A DNA stretch of 28,107 nt from Acanthamoeba sp. SK_2022b (Eukaryota > Discosea > Longamoebia > Acanthamoebidae): contig JANDJZ010000715.1 in NCBI GenBank assembly GCA_027943245.1, positions 1 through 28,107 on the forward strand. Reading direction: 5' to 3'. Under the pieces are notes generated by a model that did no database searches, was not told where the DNA came from, and was given only the letters and a program-made list of their open reading frames with translations. Position 1 is the first letter of the stretch. Every line of letters begins with the position of its first letter. Both the position numbers and the translations under genes were made by a program. Shown here piece by piece: positions 21,355 to 28,107 of this stretch.

Positions 21355-22164
21355 TGTTGTTGTTACGTGGTGTTGGTGTGGTGATGTTGTGATTTTGTGA
21401 TGTTGTGGTGTTGCTGTGTTGGGTGGTGTTGTGATGGTGTTGACACATGTTGTGGTAGTGTTGTGGAGGTGTTTTGGTGGTGTTGTTGTGGTGTTAGTGT
21501 TGTATTGTGGTGATGTTGTGGTTGTGTTGTGGTGGTGCTGGTGTGTTGTGGTAGTGTGTGGTGGTGGTGTGTTGTGTTGTGGTGATTTTGTGGTAAAGTT
21601 GTGATGTTGTGGTATTGTGGTGATGATGTGGTGAAGTTGTGGTGATGTTGTGGTGGTGCTATCGTGGTGGTGGTGTGGTGAGGGCATGGTGGTGTGTTGT
21701 GGTAATGTTGTGGTGATGTTGTTGTGTTGTGGTGATGCTGATGTGATGTTGCTGTGGGCACCAGGTGGTGGTGTGATGGTGTGGCGCTGTTGTAAGGGTG
21801 GTTTGGTGTGATCAGTGTTGAGGTGGTGTGGTGACAGTGTGGTGGTAATGTTGCTGCTATTGTGGTGGTTGTTGTGCTGGTGTGGTGATCTTGTGGTCGT
21901 GTGGTGGTTGTTGTGTGTTGTGGTGTGGTGGTTGTGGTGTGTAGTGATGTTGTGGTGCTGTTATGGTGTTGTGGTAATGATGTGGTGCTGGTGTGCTGGT
22001 TGGGTGTTGTTGCGGTGTTGTGGGTGGTGTTATGGTGATGGTGTGTTGTTGTGGTGATGGTGTTGATGTGTTGTGGTAATGGCGTGGTTGGTGTTGGAGT
22101 TGTTGTGGTGATGTTGTGGTGGTGGTTAAAGTGTGGTGTGGATGTTGTGGTGTTAGTGTGGTGC
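21355..22164. repeat. G/T-rich repeat block 7
   Basis: Strand switch at TGTTGTTGTTACG (about 21356). It is more diverged than other G/T blocks, with scattered C. It ends in an inverted repeat GTGGT-GCGT-ACCAC (22158-22171). Confidence 0.92.
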
Positions 22165-22455
22165 GTACCACTACAACACCACCACATAACCATCACTACC
22201 ACATCTTCACCACAACACTACAACTTCACCACATCACCACCACCACAACACCACCACACCACCATAACATCGCAGAATTATTAAAATTGGGAATGGGCAA
22301 GTTAAAAATTGGCACCACCACCACAACATCACCACACCACCATCACACCATCAATACCACAACGCCACAACAGCAACACCGCAGCACCACAACACCACCA
22401 TAACTCCACACCATTACCACAAGATCACCACATCACCACACCAACACACCCTACA
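22165..22455. repeat. C/A-rich repeat block 8 with small AT-rich island
   Basis: C/A words are interrupted at about 22270-22312 by a unique AT-rich stretch (AGAATTATTAAAATTGGG and following). The block then resumes to the switch near CTACAGGTGG at 22453. Confidence 0.88.
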
Positions 22456-22946
22456 GGTGGTATGTTGTGGTGGTGGCGTTGTGGAGATGATGCGGTGTTG
22501 TAGTGATGGTGTGGTGTGGGTGTGGTGGTGTTGTGGTGATGGTGATGTGGTGGTGTTGTGAGCGTGGTGATGTTGTGGTGATGTAGTGGTATTGTGGTGG
22601 TGTGGTTGTTGTGGTGATGTTGTGGTGGTGATGTTGTTGTGGTGTGTTGTCCTGGTTTGGTGATGGTGGTGATGTTGTGGTAATTTGTAATGTGATGGTG
22701 TTGTGGTAGTGTTGTGGTGGTGATGTGGTGGGGTGGAGGTGTTGGGGTGGTGGTATGGTGGTGGCGGTGTCGTGGTGGTGTTGTTGTTGTTGTGGTGATG
22801 TGGTGCTGTGGTGGTATTGTGGTGGTATTGTTGTGTTGTGATGGTGTTGGGATGCTGTTGTTGGTGTTGTGGTGATGTTGTGATGATGCTGTTATGGTGG
22901 TGTGGTGTTATTGTGATGCTATAGTGGTGTTGTTGGTGGTGTGGTG
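22456..22946. repeat. G/T-rich repeat block 9
   Basis: TGGTGATGTTGTGG-type words. It contains one copy (22865-22918) of a 54-bp segment found again exactly at 23093-23146. Confidence 0.92.
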
Positions 22947-23072
22947 CCACTCCATCGCCACACCACACCATCACTACACCATTACTACACCAGCACCATC
23001 ACTACAACAGCACCACAACACCAGCACACCACACCTAACACAACCACAACACCACAATACCATTACCACAAT
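22947..23072. repeat. C/A-rich repeat block 10
   Basis: Short block of CACCATCACTACA words beginning after GTGGTGCCAC, a 4-bp-arm inverted repeat. Confidence 0.88.
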
Positions 23073-23278
23073 ATGGGAATGACTGACTGAACTGTTGTGG
23101 TGATGTTGTGATGATGCTGTTATGGTGGTGTGGTGTTATTGTGATGTTTCAGTCAAGTCAGCAGGCATGCATTTAGGACACCTTCCCAGGCAGGTACTGT
23201 CTCCTGAAAGAGCCCCTTTCTCATTTTCCTGAACACTCTGTTATCACCACATCACTGGTGTGTGGTGATGGTGTGGCG
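23073..23278. other. Unique island carrying a copied 54-bp G/T segment
   Basis: Ordinary sequence (AATATGGGAATGACTGACTG, then 23147-23250) surrounds an exact copy of a G/T repeat segment at 23093-23146. On the minus strand a short frame reads RVFRKMRKGLFQETVPAWEG, unassigned. No gene is claimed. Confidence 0.5.
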
Positions 23279-23843
23279 TAACACCACAACTCTACCAACA
23301 ACCATCCATCCACAACACCACTACACCACACCAACACAACACCACAACACAACAACACAACCACAATACCACCACCACCACAACACCATAACACCACCAA
23401 AACAACACCACAACACAACAACACAACCACAATACCACCACAATACCACCACAATCACCACAACTGCACAACAAGACAACAATCACCACAGCCACCACAA
23501 CCACCACAACAACACAACACCACCACCACACCACCACCACACCAACACTACATCTCCACCACACCACAGCACCACCACAACATCAGCACCATAACATCAC
23601 CACAACATCAGCACCACAACATCAGCACCACAACATCAGCACCACAACAGGATCACACTATCACCACTACATCACCGCAACACCACCACACCACCACACC
23701 ACCTCAACACTATACCATCACAACAACACAACCACACCACCACAAACACCACAATTACACCACACCACCGCAACAGGACTTTAACACCACAATACCAACA
23801 CAACACCACAACATCACCACATTACAACCACAACCACAACACC
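23279..23843. repeat. C/A-rich repeat block 11
   Basis: Includes two identical 34-bp segments at 23341-23374 and 23407-23440 (66-bp period) and about four ACAACATCAGCACC units at 23580-23648. Confidence 0.92.
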
Positions 23844-24427
23844 ATGCTGGTGTTGTAGTGGTGCTGTGGGGTTGTGATGTTGTGGTTAACTTGTTGTTGT
23901 GATGGTGTTGTGGTATTGTGGTGGTGTTATGGTGGTAATGTTGTGGTATGTTTTGGTGGTGTTGTGGTGTTGCTGTTAATATTGTGGTGAGGGGGTGATG
24001 TTGTTGTGGTGGTGTGGTGTAGTGTTGGTGTGGGGTTGGTGGTGTGGTGGTGTAGTGTTGGTGTGGGGTTGGTGGTGATGTTGGTATGGTGATGTTGTTG
24101 TGGTGATGATGTTGTGGTGTGGTGGCGTTGTGGTGTTGTGGTGTTGTGGTGATGATGTGGTGATGTGGTGTTCGGTGTGTGGTGGTGTGGTGGTGTGGTG
24201 ATTTGGTGGTGTGGTGGTGTGGTGATTTGGTGGTGTTGCAGTGGTGTGGAGTGGTGGTAGTGTTATGGTGGTGTGGTGGTGGTGTGGTATTGTGGTGGCA
24301 TGTTGGAGTTGGGGTGGTGTGGTATTGTGGTGGCATGTTGGAGTTGGGGTGGTGGGGTGGTGCTGTGGTGTTGTGGTGGCGTTGTGGTGATGTGGTGGTG
24401 CGGTGTTGCTGTGGTTGTAATGTGGTA
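23844..24427. repeat. G/T-rich repeat block 12 with local tandem duplications
   Basis: It starts at a 9-bp-arm inverted repeat with TGC loop (23836-23856). It contains a 28-bp segment repeated at 24017-24044 and 24050-24077, and a 35-bp-period duplication at 24281-24353 carrying the word GGCATGTTGGAGTTGGGG twice. Confidence 0.93.
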
Positions 24428-24612
24428 ACCACCACACCACCACAACAACATCACCTCAACATCATCACAACAACGCTACAACATCACCACCACCATCATC
24501 ACAAAAACATCACACCACAACACCACCACCAAACCATCTCCACAAAAGCATCGCACTACAAGAGCACCACTACCAAACTATCTCCACAACTACATTACCA
24601 CACCAAAACAGC
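24428..24612. repeat. C/A-rich repeat block 13
   Basis: Begins at GTGGTAACCAC (24422-24432), an 11-bp inverted repeat. It contains more varied words (CAAAAGCATCGC) and ends near AACAGCCCGATG. Confidence 0.88.
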
Positions 24613-27600
24613 CCGATGTTGTGGTGGTGTATTGTTGTGTTTCGGTTGTGCTGTGGTGTTGGGTGATGTTGTGGTGATGTTGTGGCGGTGTTATGGTGAT
24701 GTAGTGTTGTGGTGTAGTGATGTGTGGTGTGTTGTGATGGTGTGGGGTTGTTGTGGTTGGTGTTGTGGTTATGCTGTGGTGATGGAGTGATGTTGTGGTG
24801 CTGTTGTAGTGTTGATGTGATTTAAGTTGTGGTGATCTTGTGGTGGTGTGGTGTGGTAGTGGTGGTGGTGGTGGTGGTGTAGTGCTGGTGTGGTGGTGTT
24901 GTTGTGCTGGTGGGATTGTGGTGGTTATATTGTGGTGTTGTTGTGATATCATTGTGGTGGTGGTGTTGTGGTATCGTGGGGATGTTGTGGTGTTGTGGGG
25001 ATGTTGTGGTGTTGGTGTGGTGATGACGTGATGTGATGTTGTGGTGATGTGGTGGTGATGTTGTGGTGGTGTGGTAGTTATGTTGTGGTGGTGATGTGGT
25101 GCTGTGGTTGCGCGGTGGTGTTGTTGAGGTGGTGCTATGGTGTTGCTGTGGTGAAGAGTAGAGTATGAAGTGATGTTGTTGTGGTGTTGTTGTGGTGGTG
25201 TGGTGTTGTGGTCATGATGTGGTGATGTTGTTGTGATGTTGTAGTGGTGGTGTGGTGATGTTGTAGTGATGATGTGGTGGTGTGGTGGTGTAGTGGTGTT
25301 GTGTTGTGGTTGTGATGTGAAGGTAATTTTGTGGTGTTGTTGTGGTGTTGTGTTGTGGTGTGGTGTGGTGGAGGGTGGTGTGGTGATGTTGTGGTGCTGG
25401 TGGTGTTGTGGTGCTGGTGGTGTGGTGATGTTGTGGTGGTGTTGTGGTGATGTTGTGGTGATGGTGTGGTGATGTAGTGGTGTGTTATGTTATGGTGCTG
25501 CTGTAGTCTTATGTGGTGGTGGTGTTATGGTGTTGTTTTAGTGTTGTGGTGTTGTGTTGTGTTGTTGTGGTGTTGTTGTGGTGTTGTGGTGTGTTGTGCT
25601 GGTGTGGTGATGTTGTGGTGATGGTTTTGTGGTGATGTTGTGGTGATGATTGTGGTGGTGTAGTGGTGTTGTGGTGATGATGTTGTGGTGGTTGTGGTGT
25701 TGTGGTGATGATTTTGGGGTGTTGTGGTGTTGTGGTGATGGTGTTGTGGTAGTGTGCTGTTGTGGTGATGGTGTTGTGGTGTTGTGGTGGTTTTGTGAGT
25801 GTGTTGTGCTGGTGTTGTGGTGGTGTTGTAGTGTGCTGTTGTGATGGTGGTGTTGTGGTAGTGTGCTGTTGTGATGGTGGTGTTGTGGTAGTGTGCTGTT
25901 GTGATGCTGGTGTTGTGATGTGGTGTTGGTATGGTGTTGGTATGGTGTTGTGGCGATGGTGTTGTGGTGATGTGGTGGTGTTGGCATGGTGGTGTGATGG
26001 TGTGTTATGGTGCTGGTGCAGTGGTGTTGTGGTGTTGTAGTGATGGTTTGATGGTGTGGTGATGTTGTGGTGGCGTTGTGGTGATGTTGTGGTTAGGCAA
26101 TGACGTTGTGGTTAGGTTGTGGTGATGTTGTGGATTGGTTATGATGTGTGTGGTTAGGTTGTGGTGGTGATGTTGTGGTGATGGTGTGGTAATGGTGTGG
26201 TGGTGTTGTTGTGATGTAGTAGTGATGTTGTGATGTTGTTGTGATGTTGTGGTGTTGTTGTGGTGATGGTGTGGTGGTGTCATGGTGGTGTTGTGGTGCT
26301 GTGGTGATGTTGTGGTGGTGTTGTGTTGATGTTGTTGTGGTGATGTTGGAGGTGTGTGGTGTTGTGGTGATGTTGTGGTGGTGTTGTGGTGGTGTTGTGG
26401 TGGTGATGTGATGTTGTGCCATTGTGGTGTTGTTGTGGTCTTGGTGTGGTGGTGTTGTGGTGGTGGTGTGGTGTTGCTATGATGTGATTATGGTGTCGTG
26501 GTGTTGGGGTATTGTTGTGTTAGTGTTGTGTTAGTGTTGTTTGTTGGTCGTGTTGTTGTGGTTGAGATGTTGTGGTGGTGTGGGGATGTTGTAGTGATGG
26601 CCTGGTAATATTGTGGTTTGGTTGGTGATATTGTGATGGTGTTGTGGGGATGTTGTGATGATGTTGTCGTTAGGTTGTGGGGGTGATGTGGTGATGGTGG
26701 TGATGTCAATGTGATGATGTTGAGGTTTTTGTGCTGTTTTGGTGTTGTGGTGGTGTGGTGATGTTGTGGTGTTGTGGGGATGTTGTGGTGTTGTTGTAGT
26801 GGTGTGTGGTGTGTTGTGGTGGTGTTGTTGTGGTGATGTTATGTTGTTGTGGTGGTGATGTTGTGGTGTTGTTGTAGTGATGGTGTGGTGTTGTGGTGCT
26901 GTTGTGGTGCTGGTGATGGTGTGGTTGTTGTGGTGTGGTTATGGTGTGGTGGTGTGGTGGTGTACTGGTGTTGTGGTGGTGTTGTAGTGATGTGTGGTGC
27001 TGTTGTGGTGGTGTTGTGGGGGTGCTGTAGCGTTGTGGTGGTGTTGTGGTGATGTAGTGGTGCTGGTGTGGTGCTGGTGTGGTGATGGTGTGGTGATGGT
27101 GTTGTTATGGTGTTGTTATGGAGTTGTGGTGATGGTGTGATGGTGTTGTTGTGATGGTGATGGTGTTGTGTTGATGTGGTGGTGGTGTTTTGATGTTGTG
27201 GTGATGAGGAGGTGGTGTGGTTGGTGTTGTGATGATGAGGAGGTGATGTGGTTGGTGTTGTGATGGGGTTGTGTTGGTGTTGTGATGATGTTGTGATGAT
27301 GGCGTTGTGATGGTGGGCGGTGGTGGTGGTGGTGGTGTGATTTGATGGTGTTGTGTTGTGGTGATGGAGTTGTGATGGTGTTGTGGTGGAGTGGTGGTGA
27401 TGGTGGTGATGGTGGTGTTGTGGTAATGTTGTGATGGTGGTGGTGATGGAGATGGTGTGATGTTGTGGTGATTTTGATGGTGTTGTGGTGGCAATGTGAT
27501 GGTGTTGTCCTGGTGTGATGGTGTGGTGATGGTGTTGTGATGGTGTTGTGGTGATGGTGTGGTGATGTGGTGATGGTGTGGTGATGATGTGGTGATGTGG

Positions 27601-28107
27601 TGGTGATGGTGTGGTGATGGTGTGGTGATGATGGTGTGATGGTGTGATGATGTGGTGATGATATGGTGATGGTGTGGTGATGGTGTGATGGTGTGGTGAT
27701 GGTGGTGATGATGTGGTGATGATAGTGTGATGGTGTGATGATGTGGTGATGATACGGTGTGATGGTGTGATGATGTGGTGATGATATGGTGATGATGTGG
27801 TGATGGTGTGGTGATGGTGTGGTGATGATGTGGTGATGATGGTGTGATGGTGTGATGATGTGGTGATGATGGTGTGATGGTGTGATGATGTGGTGATGAT
27901 GTGGTGATGATGGTGTGATGGTGTGATGACGTGGTGATGAAGAGGGATGGTGTGGTGATGGTGTGGTGATGTGGTGATGGTGTGATGATGTGGTGATGGT
28001 GTGATGATGTGGTGAAGTGGTGATGTGGTGATGATGGTGATGATGTGATGGTGTGGTGATGATGTGATGGTGTGGTGATGGTGTGGTGATGATGTGATGA
28101 TGGTGTG
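24613..28107. repeat. G/T-rich repeat block 14 (3.5 kb, continues past window)
   Basis: The longest single-strand-biased block. It becomes more regular to the right. A 30-bp unit is repeated three times at 25831-25920. From about 27480 the words reduce to GTGATGGTGTGGTGATGATG, with a 29-bp unit recurring at 27634, 27725, 27757, 27842, 27872 and 27913. Open frames here are low-complexity Val/Cys/Trp/Gly strings and are not considered genes. Confidence 0.94.

Noticed and set aside
21363..22202. 279-codon His/Thr-rich frame and similar frames across 16.2-28.1 kb
   Set aside because: Pure translation of CACAAC/GTGGTG words; frames open on both strands because stop codons are rare in such DNA. 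No domain, no codon bias.
18062..28107. CRISPR-like or regularly spaced repeats
   Set aside because: No constant repeat with unique spacers; units vary in length and sequence, and the DNA is clearly eukaryotic.
1..28107. tRNA or rRNA genes
   Set aside because: No A-box/B-box pair with cloverleaf arms and no rRNA-like block was recognised by eye on either strand; a covariance-model scan would be decisive.

Overview
The window looks like nuclear DNA from a GC-rich, intron-dense, free-living protist. Genes have many short GT-AG introns packed with microsatellites. Every gene I recognise is a conserved eukaryotic housekeeping or signalling gene. An amoebozoan of the Acanthamoeba/Balamuthia kind is my best guess. 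That guess rests on general style only, not on a diagnostic sequence.

Gene-rich half (1 to about 15,660). Five genes can be modelled exon by exon with consistent splice phases. (1) The 3' part of a + strand gene (1-3939) joins an RCC1 beta-propeller to a long acidic linker and a NECAP-type PHear domain. (2) Cytosolic phenylalanyl-tRNA synthetase alpha subunit, + strand, seven exons (4444-6889). (3) COG6, a subunit of the conserved oligomeric Golgi tethering complex, - strand, about 14 exons (11132 down to 7232), convergent with gene 2. (4) MTFP1/MTP18-like mitochondrial inner-membrane fission protein, - strand, two exons (about 12042 down to 11284), 151 bp upstream of COG6 on the same strand. 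(5) A RasGAP-domain protein with a long disordered N-terminus, + strand (12290-15658), divergent from gene 4. The genes show no obvious shared pathway. RCC1-PHear and COG6 both point to membrane traffic; the rest are ordinary neighbours.

Repeat half (about 15,660-28,107). No intact gene is visible over 12 kb. The DNA is a degenerate simple-sequence landscape built from TGG/TGT/TGA/TG words. It flips strand repeatedly: G/T-rich blocks alternate with C/A-rich blocks, often through short palindromes, and a 3.5 kb G/T block runs off the window end. Islands of ordinary sequence sit between blocks. Two of them (minus strand, 17479-17233 and about 17130-16745) are decayed Ty1/copia-type retrotransposon pieces: the start of reverse transcriptase with a premature stop, and the integrase C-terminal/linker region with a frameshift. 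They lie in the wrong order for an intact element. A third island may hold a protease-like remnant.

The most noteworthy items are the RCC1-PHear fusion and the strand-switching G/T-C/A array with palindromic switch points and embedded copia debris. No rRNA, tRNA or CRISPR array was seen.
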